This document shows positions 34,704 through 43,924 of a DNA stretch of 64,000 nt, in pieces. Positions within the stretch are counted from its first letter, which is position 1, and every line of letters begins with the position of its first letter. Made by a program: the position numbers and the translations under genes. Below the pieces are notes generated by a model that was not told where the DNA came from, did not search any database, and saw only the letters and a list, made by a program, of their open reading frames with translations. This stretch comes from Ralstonia soli (GTDB taxonomy: Bacteria; Pseudomonadota; Gammaproteobacteria; Burkholderiales; Burkholderiaceae), in the NCBI RefSeq assembly GCF_023955655.1, contig NZ_JAMXHT010000007.1, positions 62,001 through 126,000 of the forward strand. The letters run 5' to 3'.

Positions 34704-37126
34704 TGGCGCAGGAACTGGCGCTGCGCACACCGAGCCAATCTTTCTGGGCCATCCGGCTCGGGTGGCTGGCGGTCGTGCTAACCGCTCTGCTCTATTGCGG
34801 CGTGCGCCTGCACGACGGCGCGGCGCTGCAGACCAACCTGCTCTCGCTGCTGCCCGCCACCGAGGCTGACGCGATCGCGGAGAAAGCCGTCGACACGCTC
34901 GCCACCTCACTGGGAGACCGCACCGTCTTCCTCGTCAGCAGCCGCGACGCCATGCACGCCAAGGCAGCCGCCATGCAGTTGGGCGCGCAGCTCACGCGCA
35001 GTGCGGCGTTCCGCAACGTGATCGCCGAGTTGCCGCCGTTCGATGCCAGCCAGATCACGCGGTTCTACCAGCCCTATCGCTTCAGCCTGCTGAGTGCCGC
35101 CGATCGCGCCGCGCTGGATAACGGGTCCACCGCATTGCCCGCGTTGCTCGCGCACCGGCTCTATGCGCCGGTCGAAACCGGCCTCAGCGCACCGCTGGCC
35201 GACGACCCATTCGGCTGGCTCAGCCACTGGCTGGCTGACCTGCCGCTGGCCACCACGCGGCTCGAGCTGGAAGACAACTTCCTGATCGCCCACTCCAGTG
35301 ACGCAAGCGGCGACACGACCAGCGTGCTGGTCACCACCACGCTGGCGGCCTCCGCTTACGACGCGCAAATCCAGGCCGACGTCCGCACCGCTGTTGCCCA
35401 GGCCGAGCAATCACTGGCCCGCACCTTCCCCGACGTGACGCTCCTGCGTACCGGCGCGGTGTTCTACGCGTCGGCCGCGCGCAGCGCGTCGGAGCAGGAG
35501 TTGCACCGTATCGGCATCGTCTCCACCCTGGGCATTGCGCTGCTGATGCTGTGGGTGTTCCGTTCGCCGCGTTTCCTGTTGCTCGGGTTCGTATCGACCG
35601 GCATCGGTATCGTGTTTGCGTTGGCGGCGACGCTGCTCGTGTTCGGCAAGCTGCACCTGCTCACGCTCGTGTTTGGCGCCAGCCTGATCGGCGAGGCGGT
35701 GGACTACTCCATCCAGTATTTCGTCAGCCACCTCGGTGCAGATGCCGGCCAGGACGCGCGGCAAAGTGCCCGCGTGGTGCGCCCGGCGTTGCTGGTGGCG
35801 CTCACCACGAGTCTGCTTGGTTACGCGATCCTCGTGGGTGTGCCGTTTCCGGCGCTGCGCCAGATTGCATGCTTTGCCATCGCCGGGATCGGGGCGGCGT
35901 TCCTGTCGGTCGTGTCGCTGTTGCCCGCGCTGCTGGTGAATGCACCACGGCAACCGCACCGATCGTACCGCCGTGCCGCGCGTTGGTTGGGCGGCTGGCA
36001 GGCCGCGCTCTCGCGCCGGGGCGCCTGGCTGTGCCTCGCACTGATTGCGGCAGCCGCCGTGCCCGGCTGGCTGCGCCTGACCAGCGACGACGATATCCAC
36101 CTGCTGATCCAGCGCGACCCCGAACTCGCGCGCCAGGAAGCCATCGTGCGCAAGGCCGTCGGCGTGGAGAACACCACGCAGTTCTTCGTCGTGAAGGGCG
36201 ATTCCGCCGAGCAGGTGTTGCAGCGCGCCGAAGCCCTGCAGCGCAAGCTGGAAGCACCCATTGCAGGTGCGCCGCTCAAGGGCGTGCAGTCGGTCGCGCA
36301 GTTCGTGCCGTCGGCACGCCAGCAGTCGGAAGACCGTGCCCGCTTGGCCCGGCGCGTGTTCGCCGACCCACAAGCCCTGCGCGCCACCTTGACGGACGCC
36401 GGTTTCCGCGCCGACGTCGCCGCCGGTTACCTCAACGCCTTCGAGAGTGCCGCGAGCGACCCGCTCACCGTGGAGGCCTGGCTGGCGAAGCCGTGGTCGC
36501 AGCCCTATCGGCATCTGTGGCTCGGTCAGGTAGCGAACGGCACGGCAGCACCCGTGTTTGCGGCCATCGTCGTCCCAACCGGTGCCACTGCGGCGCAGTT
36601 GCCGGCCCTCGCCGCGCTGGCCGATGCCAATGCGGGCATCCGCTTCGTCGATAAGCCGGCCAGCGTTGCGCGCCTGTTCGCCACCTACCGCGTCGACAGC
36701 GGCTGGTGGCTGGCCGGAGCACTCACGCTGATCCTCGTGCTGTTCTGCGTGCGCTACGGGCTGGCCGCAGGGGTGCGGGTGACGTTGCCGGTAATCTGCG
36801 CGGTGGGCATTACGTTTGCCGTGTACGGCTATGCGGGCATCCCACTGAACCTGTTCCATTGGCTCGCGCTGATGCTGGTGCTGGGCGTGGGCGCCAACTA
36901 CGCCGTGTTCCTGCGCGAAGGCTGCGCACGCGACCATGCCGACATCGGTGGTGTGTGGGTGGGCGTGCTGCTCTCAGCGGCCACCACGCTGCTGTCGTTT
37001 GGGCTGCTGGGCACGAGTGCCATGCCGGTGCTGCGCAGCTTCGGCATGACGCTCGCCCTGGGCATCGTCATTGCGGTGGCGTTGGCGCCGCTGGGGATGC
37101 CACTTTCGAGACATCGATCCTCATGA
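34703..37126 (+). CDS. apeM: MMPL-family lipid exporter (ApeM)
   Basis: An 807-residue RND/MMPL transporter, with a first transmembrane helix at about residues 15-35, a periplasmic domain, then a five-helix bundle (GIVSTLGIALLMLWVF, FLLLGFVSTGIGIVFALAAT) and a second half of the same plan ending in helices at 670-800. The GEAVDYSIQYF and GVGANYAVFL segments are the proton-relay helices. It should move the polyene lipid out of the inner membrane to the LolA-like carrier. The start is 1 bp inside the previous gene. Confidence 0.9.
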   Translation: MAQELALRTPSQSFWAIRLGWLAVVLTALLYCGVRLHDGAALQTNLLSLLPATEADAIAEKAVDTLATSLGDRTVFLVSSRDAMHAKAAAMQLGAQLTRSAAFRNVIAELPPFDASQITRFYQPYRFSLLSAADRAALDNGSTALPALLAHRLYAPVETGLSAPLADDPFGWLSHWLADLPLATTRLELEDNFLIAHSSDASGDTTSVLVTTTLAASAYDAQIQADVRTAVAQAEQSLARTFPDVTLLRTGAVFYASAARSASEQELHRIGIVSTLGIALLMLWVFRSPRFLLLGFVSTGIGIVFALAATLLVFGKLHLLTLVFGASLIGEAVDYSIQYFVSHLGADAGQDARQSARVVRPALLVALTTSLLGYAILVGVPFPALRQIACFAIAGIGAAFLSVVSLLPALLVNAPRQPHRSYRRAARWLGGWQAALSRRGAWLCLALIAAAAVPGWLRLTSDDDIHLLIQRDPELARQEAIVRKAVGVENTTQFFVVKGDSAEQVLQRAEALQRKLEAPIAGAPLKGVQSVAQFVPSARQQSEDRARLARRVFADPQALRATLTDAGFRADVAAGYLNAFESAASDPLTVEAWLAKPWSQPYRHLWLGQVANGTAAPVFAAIVVPTGATAAQLPALAALADANAGIRFVDKPASVARLFATYRVDSGWWLAGALTLILVLFCVRYGLAAGVRVTLPVICAVGITFAVYGYAGIPLNLFHWLALMLVLGVGANYAVFLREGCARDHADIGGVWVGVLLSAATTLLSFGLLGTSAMPVLRSFGMTLALGIVIAVALAPLGMPLSRHRSS

Positions 37127-38304
37127 CCGCCTCTTCTGTCTATCTGCATGCGCTGGGCATGGTCAACGCGCTGGGCGATGACGTGCCGGCCATTTGCCGC
37201 AACCTGGACGCCGGACACGCACCGGGCATGATGGCAGCCGAACGGCCGGATGGCACGACGGCCATCATCGGGCGTGCACTGGCTGCGCTCGAACTCGCGC
37301 CCCCTGCACCACTGGCTGCCTACGACTGCCGCAACAACCGGCTGTTGCTTGCCGCTCTCGCGCAGATCGAGCCTGCGCTGGACGCCGCACGTGCACAGTA
37401 CGGCGCGCACCGGATCGGCATCGTGCTCGGCACCAGCACATCGGGCATCGACGCGGCAGAAGCGGCGCTTCGCCATGCCAAGGCGCACGGTATGCTGCCC
37501 GCCGCCTTCGACTATCGCCAGATGGAAATCGGCACGCTGGCGCCGTTTGCCGCCGCCGCGCTCGGCACCACGGGCCCGGCCTATACGGTGTCGACCGCAT
37601 GCACGTCGAGCGCCAAGGCCTTCGCCTCGGCACGCCGGCTGCTGCAACTGCGTCTGTGCGATGCGGTGGTCGTGGGTGGGGTGGATTCGCTGTGCGAGCT
37701 GACGCTGCAGGGCTTTGCGTCGCTGGAGTCGACCAGCGCCGCGCGCACCAACCCGATGAGCCGCAACCGCGCCGGCATCAATATCGGCGAAGGCGCGGCC
37801 GTCTTCCTGATGACGCGCGAGCCCGGCCCCGTGCGCCTGGCCGGCGCGGGGGAGTCGAGCGACGCCCATCACATTTCGGCGCCCGACCCCACAGGGGCTG
37901 GCGCCGAGCGTGCATTGCGCGCCGCCCTGGCCGAAGCCGGCATCGACGCCAGCGCCATCGGCTACGTCAACTTGCACGCCACCGCCACGCGCAAGAACGA
38001 CGGGATGGAAGCGCACCTCATGGCACGCGTCTTCCCGCACGGCGTGCCGACCAGCGGCACCAAGCCGCTGACCGGGCACACGCTGGGCGCGGCGGGCGCC
38101 ACGGAACTCGGCTTTGCATGGCTTGCACTGGCGCATGACGGCATCACCCTGCCGCGCCACGTATGGGATGGCGAAGCCGACCCCGCACTGCCCGCGCTCG
38201 ACCTGATCGAAGACACCCGCCGCCTGGCCGCCGGCCAGTATGTGATGAGCAACTCGTTCGCCTTTGGCGGCAGCAACGCCAGCCTCGTGCTGGGCCGGGG
38301 ATGA
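37123..38304 (+). CDS. apeO: beta-ketoacyl-ACP synthase (ApeO-like)
   Basis: A 393-residue condensing enzyme. The Cys-His-His triad is visible: VSTACTSSAKAF (Cys), NLHATATRKND (His) and PLTGHTLGAAGATE (His). In characterised clusters the gene at this position pairs with the CLF to extend the polyene. The N-terminal ATG overlaps the exporter stop by 4 bp; the longer upstream frame runs inside apeM. The symbol rests on order (exporter, KS, DH, KR, KS). Confidence 0.88.
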   Translation: MTASSVYLHALGMVNALGDDVPAICRNLDAGHAPGMMAAERPDGTTAIIGRALAALELAPPAPLAAYDCRNNRLLLAALAQIEPALDAARAQYGAHRIGIVLGTSTSGIDAAEAALRHAKAHGMLPAAFDYRQMEIGTLAPFAAAALGTTGPAYTVSTACTSSAKAFASARRLLQLRLCDAVVVGGVDSLCELTLQGFASLESTSAARTNPMSRNRAGINIGEGAAVFLMTREPGPVRLAGAGESSDAHHISAPDPTGAGAERALRAALAEAGIDASAIGYVNLHATATRKNDGMEAHLMARVFPHGVPTSGTKPLTGHTLGAAGATELGFAWLALAHDGITLPRHVWDGEADPALPALDLIEDTRRLAAGQYVMSNSFAFGGSNASLVLGRG

Positions 38305-38804
38305 GCATGACGGATACGCAACCGGGCGCGGCCTTTCCCACCGCGCCCATCGAATCGATCCTGCCGCATCGCGGCACCATGCTGCTGCTCGCAAGCGTCG
38401 ACAGTTGGGACGAAGAATTCCTGGCGGCCATTGCGCACGCCGACCCCGCCGCCTGGTATGCCGACGCGGAGGGCAACATGCCAGCGTGGATCGGCATCGA
38501 GCTGATGGCGCAGGCGATTGCCGCGCACGTCGGCCTGCTGTCGACGCGCGACGGCAAGCCCGCACGGCCCGGCGTGCTGTTGGGTTCACGCAAATACGAA
38601 GCCAGCGTGCCGGCGTTCCCGCACGGGCAGCCGCTGCGCATCGAGGCGCGCGAGCTGTTGCGCGGTGCCGAGGGTCACGGCGCTTACGAGTGCACAATCA
38701 GCACTGACGGCGGTGGTGCCAAAAAGCGCCTGGCCAACGCGGTCATCAAGGTGTATCAGCCGACCGATTTTCAAGCATTCATCGAAGGGAGTTTCACAGC
38801 ATGA
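38301..38804 (+). CDS. apeP: 3-hydroxyacyl-ACP dehydratase (ApeP-like)
   Basis: A 167-residue hotdog dehydratase, with the FabZ-like catalytic His in ILPHRGTMLLL and a MPAWIGIELMAQAIAAHVG helix. It works with the ApeI domain fused to the ligase to make the conjugated double bonds. It overlaps the ketosynthase stop and the reductase start, each by 4 bp. Confidence 0.85.
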   Translation: MSMTDTQPGAAFPTAPIESILPHRGTMLLLASVDSWDEEFLAAIAHADPAAWYADAEGNMPAWIGIELMAQAIAAHVGLLSTRDGKPARPGVLLGSRKYEASVPAFPHGQPLRIEARELLRGAEGHGAYECTISTDGGGAKKRLANAVIKVYQPTDFQAFIEGSFTA

Positions 38805-39529
38805 GCCGCCGTGTTCTTGTGACGGGCGCCAGCCGCGGCATCGGCCGCGCGATCGCCTACCAGCTGGCGTCGGACGGGTTCGACGTCTCGGTGCATTGCC
38901 GCAGCGGCCGCAACGAGGCCGAGGCCGTGGTGGCCGGCATCCAGGCGCAGGGCGGCACAGCGAGCGTGCTGCAGTTCGACGTGCGCGACCGCAACGCCTG
39001 CCGCACCCAACTCGAAGCCGATGTCGAAGCGCACGGCGCCTACTACGGCATCGTCCTGTGCGCGGGCGTCACGCGCGACGCCGCCTTCCCCGCACTGACC
39101 GACGAAGACTGGGACATCGTGCTGGAGACCGGCCTGGACGGCTTCTACAACGTCGTGCATCCGCTCACCATGCCGATGGTGCGGGCGCGCAAGGGCGGGC
39201 GCATCGTCACCATCGCGTCCGTCTCGGGCGTGATGGGCAACCGCGGGCAGGTCAACTACAGCGCCGCCAAGGCCGGGTTGATCGGCGCCACCAAAGCGCT
39301 GGCGGTGGAACTGGCCTCGCGCAAGATCACCGTCAACTGCGTGGCGCCGGGGCTGATCGAGACCGAGATGCTCTCGCACGTCGAACATCTGGACCAGGCC
39401 CTGCAAACCGTACCGATGAACCGCGTCGGCCAACCGGCCGAGGTGGCGGCGGTGGTGGGCTTCCTCATGTCGGATGCGGCGTCGTACGTCACGCGGCAGG
39501 TGATCGGCGTCAACGGCGGGATGATCTGA
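38801..39529 (+). CDS. apeQ: 3-oxoacyl-ACP reductase (ApeQ-like, FabG family)
   Basis: A 242-residue NADPH-dependent short-chain reductase, with TGASRGIGRAIAYQL, catalytic Ser in IASVSGVMGN and YSAAKAG giving the YxxxK. It reduces the beta-keto group in each chain-extension round. Asn of the usual NNAG is replaced (LCAG). It lies 4 bp into the dehydratase gene and 1 bp into the next ketosynthase. Confidence 0.92.
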   Translation: MSRRVLVTGASRGIGRAIAYQLASDGFDVSVHCRSGRNEAEAVVAGIQAQGGTASVLQFDVRDRNACRTQLEADVEAHGAYYGIVLCAGVTRDAAFPALTDEDWDIVLETGLDGFYNVVHPLTMPMVRARKGGRIVTIASVSGVMGNRGQVNYSAAKAGLIGATKALAVELASRKITVNCVAPGLIETEMLSHVEHLDQALQTVPMNRVGQPAEVAAVVGFLMSDAASYVTRQVIGVNGGMI

Positions 39530-40767
39530 TGAAGCGCCTGATGAAACGCGTGGTCGTCACCGGCATGGGCGGCGTCACCGCGCTGGGCTCCGAGTGGAGC
39601 GAGATCCAATCGGCCATCGAACAAGGCCGCAACGCCGTGCGCCGCATGCCGGAGTGGGATTACTTCGACACGCTGCACGCGCGCCTGGCGTGTCCGCTGC
39701 CGTCCTTCACCACGCCGCCGGAATACCCGCGCAAGAAAACGCGCTCGATGGGGCCGGTGTCGGTGTACGCCGTGCGTGCGAGCGAGCTGGCGCTGGCCGA
39801 TGCGGGGCTCACGGGTGACACCTCTATCGCCGATGGCCGCATGGGCGTGGCCTATGGCTCGTCGTCGGGCTCGGTGCAGCCGATCCGCGCGTTCGGCAGC
39901 ATGCTCGATACGGGCTCCATGCAGGGCGTCACCTCCAACAGCTACGTGCAGATGATGCCGCACACCGCGGCCGTGAACGTGGCGCTGTTCTGGGACTTGA
40001 AGGGCCGCATCATCCCCACGTCGTGCGCATGCGCATCGGGCAGCCAGGCCATCGGCTATGCGTACGAGGCCATCGCCACCGGCAAGCAGACCATGATGCT
40101 GGCCGGCGGCGCGGAAGAGCTCTCCGCCCCTGCCGTGGCCGTGTTCGACACGCTCTACGCCACCAGCACGCGCAACGACGAACCGCACCTCACACCGCGC
40201 CCGTTCGACAAAGCGCGCGATGGCCTCGTGGTGGGCGAAGGCGCGGCCACGCTGGTGCTCGAAGACTACGACCACGCCGTCGCGCGCGGCGCACGCATCC
40301 ATGCGGAGGTGGTCGGCTTCGGCTGCAACTCCGACGGCGCGCACATCACGCAGCCGACCGCCGTCACCATGGCCCAGGCCATGCGCATGGCCCTGCAGGA
40401 CGCGCAACTGCCGCAAGACGCCATCGGCTACGTCAACGCGCACGGCACCTCTACCGACCTGGGCGACGTTGCCGAAAGCCAGGCCACGGCAGAAGTGTTC
40501 CGCCCCACCCTGCCGATCAGCTCGCTCAAGAGCTACATCGGCCACACGCTGGGCGCATGCGGCGCCATCGAGGCGTGGTGGACGATCGAGATGATGAAGC
40601 GCAACTGGTACGCGCCCACGCTCAACCTCGAACACGTCGACCCGGCCTGCGCGCCGCTGGACTACATCGCCGGGAGCGCACGCACGCTCGACACCGACTA
40701 CGTGATGAGCAACAACTTCGCGTTCGGCGGCATCAACACCTCGCTGATCTTCAAGCGCGCCGCCTGA
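39529..40767 (+). CDS. apeR: beta-ketoacyl-ACP synthase II-like (ApeR-like)
   Basis: A 412-residue FabF-type synthase, with catalytic Cys in TSCACASGSQAIG and His in VNAHGTSTDLGD and YIGHTLGACGAIE. In known aryl polyene systems the KS at this place is a homodimer acting early, priming the chain with the aryl unit. Its start shares one base with the reductase stop. A second ATG at 39541 is an alternative. Confidence 0.88.
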   Translation: MKRLMKRVVVTGMGGVTALGSEWSEIQSAIEQGRNAVRRMPEWDYFDTLHARLACPLPSFTTPPEYPRKKTRSMGPVSVYAVRASELALADAGLTGDTSIADGRMGVAYGSSSGSVQPIRAFGSMLDTGSMQGVTSNSYVQMMPHTAAVNVALFWDLKGRIIPTSCACASGSQAIGYAYEAIATGKQTMMLAGGAEELSAPAVAVFDTLYATSTRNDEPHLTPRPFDKARDGLVVGEGAATLVLEDYDHAVARGARIHAEVVGFGCNSDGAHITQPTAVTMAQAMRMALQDAQLPQDAIGYVNAHGTSTDLGDVAESQATAEVFRPTLPISSLKSYIGHTLGACGAIEAWWTIEMMKRNWYAPTLNLEHVDPACAPLDYIAGSARTLDTDYVMSNNFAFGGINTSLIFKRAA

Positions 40768-42047
40768 TGCCGGTCAGCACCTTGCGCCCAGTGGGTCCGT
40801 TTGCAGCACCGGAACGCGTGGTCGTGACAGGCCTGGGCATCGTGTCGTGCCTGGGCAATACGCTCGACGCGGTATCGGCCGCGCTGCGCGATGGGCGCTC
40901 GGGCCTGTCGCACATGCCGGCCTGGCAGGCGATGGGGTTGTCGTGCCAGGTCGCGGGCGTGGCTGACCTGCATGACCTGCCGCTGTTTGCCCGCAAGTTC
41001 GAGCGCTTCATGGGTGACACCGCACGCATGGCGTGCCACGCTGCCCGCAACGCCATCGACGACGCGGGCCTCGATGCTGCCGACCTGCACACGCCGCGCG
41101 CAGGGCTCGTCGCCGGCTCGGGCAGCGGTGCGCTGGCTGCCTACGACACTGCGCTGGACACCGTCCGCACACGTGGCGTCGAACGTGCCTCGCCCTACAT
41201 CGTGCCGCAGGTGATGAGCAGCACGATCTCGGCCAACCTCGTGCAGGTGTTCGGGATGGGCGGCATCAGCTATTCGCCGTCATCGGCCTGCACCACGTCG
41301 GCGTTGGCGATCGGGCAGGCAGCGCATTGGATCCGCTCGGGCCAGCAGGACGTCATGCTGGCCGGCGGCGCGGAAGAGCTGCACGACAGCTACGCGCTGT
41401 TCTTCGATGCCATGGGCGCTCTCTCGCGGGCGCCGGGCGACATGCCCCAACGTGCATCGCGCCCATACGACGTGGCCCGCGACGGTTTCGTGCTGGCCTC
41501 CGGGGCCGGCATGCTGGTACTGGAATCGCTCAGCCACGCGCGTGCCCGGGGCGCCCGCATCTACGCAGAGCTGACGGGCTTCGGGCAGAGCACCGATGTC
41601 GGTTCCATGGTGTCGCCGCGCGCGCCAGGCATTGCCCGCGCCCTCCAGGGCGCGCTGGATGAAGCCGGCGCCCGCCCCGACTACATCAACACGCACGCTC
41701 CCTCGACACCGTCGGGCGACGTGGAAGAACTGCTCGCCCTGCAAGCCGTGTTCGGGGCGGAAGTGCCGCCGTTCTCGGCCACCAAGAGCCTCACGGGCCA
41801 TCCGCCGGGCGCAGCAGGCGCACACGAAGCCATCTATACCTTGCTGATGATGCGCGACGGCTTTATCGCAGGTTCGGCCGGCATTGAAACGCCCGACCCG
41901 GCCGTCGCAGGCCTGCCGCTGGTTCGGCAGACGCGTGCGGCGCGCATCGGGCGGGCGCTGTCCATTTCCTTCGGGTTCGGCGGCAGTTGCGCCGGCCTGA
42001 TGTTTGACGCCAATGCCATCCATGGCGGCGATTTTTCAACGCAATAA
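40767..42047 (+). CDS. additional beta-ketoacyl-ACP synthase
   Basis: A third KS of the cluster, 426 residues. The triad is complete: SPSSACTTSALAIG (Cys), INTHAPSTPSGD (His; the usual HGT is HAP here) and SLTGHPPGAAGA (His). It follows apeR with a 1-bp overlap and has no counterpart in the minimal E. coli APE set as I know it. It might extend the range of chain lengths or starters. Assignment beyond KS family is not possible. Confidence 0.85.
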   Translation: MPVSTLRPVGPFAAPERVVVTGLGIVSCLGNTLDAVSAALRDGRSGLSHMPAWQAMGLSCQVAGVADLHDLPLFARKFERFMGDTARMACHAARNAIDDAGLDAADLHTPRAGLVAGSGSGALAAYDTALDTVRTRGVERASPYIVPQVMSSTISANLVQVFGMGGISYSPSSACTTSALAIGQAAHWIRSGQQDVMLAGGAEELHDSYALFFDAMGALSRAPGDMPQRASRPYDVARDGFVLASGAGMLVLESLSHARARGARIYAELTGFGQSTDVGSMVSPRAPGIARALQGALDEAGARPDYINTHAPSTPSGDVEELLALQAVFGAEVPPFSATKSLTGHPPGAAGAHEAIYTLLMMRDGFIAGSAGIETPDPAVAGLPLVRQTRAARIGRALSISFGFGGSCAGLMFDANAIHGGDFSTQ

Positions 42048-42067
42048 CAAGAACAGGAGTGCTCACG

Positions 42068-42499
42068 ATGAAAACCCGATTGCTGCTGGCCGCAAGCATC
42101 GCCATGCTGACCCAGGTTGCGCACGCGCGCACCGAGGTCGTGACGTATCCGATCCAGCCCGTGCTGCAATCGCAGCAGTTCGCGCCCGGCGTGGCCTTGT
42201 ACTTTGGCGACCAGCCGCATCCGGCCGTTCTGACCAAGCTCGGCGAAGTCACCAAGTCGTCCCACCCGCCGCGCAAGACCGCCACCGAGGTCGAGATCTG
42301 CAACGCCACGCTGGCCGATGCCCTGCGCCAGCTCGCAAACGTTGCGCACGACCGCGGCGCCAACGCCGTGATCAACATCAAGACCTGGTTCCACTCGACC
42401 GTGAGCACCGACGCCAGCAACTACACCTGCGGCGTCAGCGGCGTGTCGGCGGCACTGCGCGTGAGCGGCGAGCTCGTTACCGTCGAGCCCAACAAGTAG
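42068..42499 (+). CDS. small secreted protein (paralogue pair, first copy)
   Basis: A 143-residue product with a signal peptide (about 1-21, LLLAASIAMLTQVAHA). The mature part ends in a YbjQ-like segment, RGANAVINIKTWFHS, with two conserved Cys (in EVEICNATL and NYTCGVSG) likely forming a disulphide. It is a paralogue of the next gene. The start MKTRLLL at 42068 is preferred, with CAGGAG upstream. Function unknown; some relatives are misnamed excinuclease. It is 20 bp after the last KS and in the same direction, so probably co-expressed with the pathway. Confidence 0.7.
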   Translation: MKTRLLLAASIAMLTQVAHARTEVVTYPIQPVLQSQQFAPGVALYFGDQPHPAVLTKLGEVTKSSHPPRKTATEVEICNATLADALRQLANVAHDRGANAVINIKTWFHSTVSTDASNYTCGVSGVSAALRVSGELVTVEPNK

Positions 42500-42552
42500 T
42501 CAGTCGTCGCAGGCCCTTCCCCAACCGTCATACCAACAACAAGGAGTCTGGA

Positions 42553-42990
42553 ATGAAACGTCACCTGATGCTGGCTGCCCTGTGCCTTGCCACGTTGAGC
42601 ACCGCCGCCCTGGCCCGTAACGACGTCGATTCGTACTCGATCGACGCCGCCCTCCACAGCGAGGGCTCGGAGAAGGTCGGTAGCGACATCGCGCTGGTTT
42701 TTGCCGGCCAGAAGCACGCAGCGGTTGCGAAGTCGATGGGCGAGATCGCCACCAACAAGAAGACCAACGGTGTTGGACGCAGCGACGAAGCGGCGTGCCA
42801 GTACGTCTTCCTGTCGGCCGTGCTGGCCCTGCAGGAACGCGCGCGCCAAATGGGCGGCAACGCAGTCATCAACATCAAGAGCAACTACAAGAACAACCTG
42901 ACGGAGAGCGCAACGGACTTCAAGTGCGGCTCGGGCGCCATCATGTCGGGCGTGGCGCTGAAGGGCGAGGTCGTGACCCTGAAGAAGTAA
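42553..42990 (+). CDS. small secreted protein (paralogue pair, second copy)
   Basis: A 145-residue paralogue of the preceding gene: signal peptide (LMLAALCLATLSTAALA), then the shared plan EAACQYVFLSAVLALQERARQMGGNAVINIKSNYKNN and DFKCGSGAIMSG. The Cys pair is conserved between the two. AAGGAG stands 8 bases before the ATG. Its role in or beside aryl polyene export is unknown. Confidence 0.7.
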   Translation: MKRHLMLAALCLATLSTAALARNDVDSYSIDAALHSEGSEKVGSDIALVFAGQKHAAVAKSMGEIATNKKTNGVGRSDEAACQYVFLSAVLALQERARQMGGNAVINIKSNYKNNLTESATDFKCGSGAIMSGVALKGEVVTLKK

Positions 42991-43042
42991 GACGCCAGCA
43001 GGCGCTGCCGGCCGAAGCACTCGGCCGGTGGCCCGGCCACCT

Positions 43043-43771
43043 TCAGACAGCAGGCTTGGTGGCGACGACGTTGACGAGTGTCTCCCGCCGCTTGCCCGGC
43101 TTCGGATGATGCAGGCCCAGGCGCTCGAACAGGCCGAAATCGGTCGCGCGGCTCCACCACAGATACGGCAGCGAAACGTTGCGCTGATCAAAATCGAAAC
43201 CGCTGGTACGCAGCATCTGCAGATAACCGTCGGCGCTCTTTTGAACTTCCATCGGATGCCGGAACAGCAAACGGATCACCCAGGATTTGATATACGCGTC
43301 GGTCGATTCGGCAAACAGCAGCACACCACCCGGTTTCAAGATGCGGCGGAATTCGGCCAGCGCCCGTTCCTGTTCGACGAGATGATGAAACGTCTGGTGG
43401 CAGAACACGATGTCGGCGCTGGCATCGGGCAGAGGCAGCGCCGCGCAGTCGCCCTGCAGGATATCGACGGAAGTGCCGACTGCGCTTGCCGCCTTGCGTG
43501 CGGCATCGAGCGACGGCGCATGGCAATCCACCCCGACAATGCGCCGCGGCGCAAACGCTTGCTCCAGTAGACGGAACGAAATGCCTTGTCCGCAGCCTAC
43601 ATCCACCAACACGGGCGCTTCGGGCAACGGCGTGGTCATTAGCCGCTTGAGGTCGTTGATGGCAACGCGCAGCACATGGTGCTCCCACGTATACGTGCGC
43701 AGGAACCAGACACCAAATGCGGTTTCCGGCACAAACGAACCGACATGCGCAGGCGTTGAAGTGGTTTCCAT
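43043..43771 (-). CDS. class I SAM-dependent methyltransferase
   Basis: A 242-residue methyltransferase; motif I is VLVDVGCGQGISFRLL, followed by GVDCHAPSLDAAR, DILQGDCAALPLPDASADIVFC and FRRILKPGGVLLFAE. It is convergent with the secreted pair and divergent from the FAD oxidoreductase. Methylation of the aryl head group occurs in some aryl polyenes, so this may be a tailoring enzyme, but substrate is inferred from position alone. Confidence 0.8.
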   Translation of the reverse strand: METTSTPAHVGSFVPETAFGVWFLRTYTWEHHVLRVAINDLKRLMTTPLPEAPVLVDVGCGQGISFRLLEQAFAPRRIVGVDCHAPSLDAARKAASAVGTSVDILQGDCAALPLPDASADIVFCHQTFHHLVEQERALAEFRRILKPGGVLLFAESTDAYIKSWVIRLLFRHPMEVQKSADGYLQMLRTSGFDFDQRNVSLPYLWWSRATDFGLFERLGLHHPKPGKRRETLVNVVATKPAV

Positions 43772-43820
43772 GGATGAACGGTGTTGTTCTGAAAATCAGC
43801 GCGGGTATTCAAAGCTGGCG

Positions 43821-43836
43821 CATTGTACCGACAATG
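43821..43836. promoter_or_regulatory. inverted repeat in the divergent methyltransferase/FAD oxidoreductase promoter region
   Basis: CATTGT-N4-ACAATG is a perfect 6-bp inverted repeat in the 153-bp gap between two divergent genes. Its half sites share CATTG/CAATG with the repeat at 25706-25723 before the polyene operon, but in inverted order, so a common regulator is only a possibility. Confidence 0.35.
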
Positions 43837-43924
43837 AATGCCGGTTTTCAAAGCGATTTGGAAGACGTAAGCTCGCGCGTTATCTCGGCAGCGGCCAAAC
43901 AGACAGCGATATTTACAAACGATA

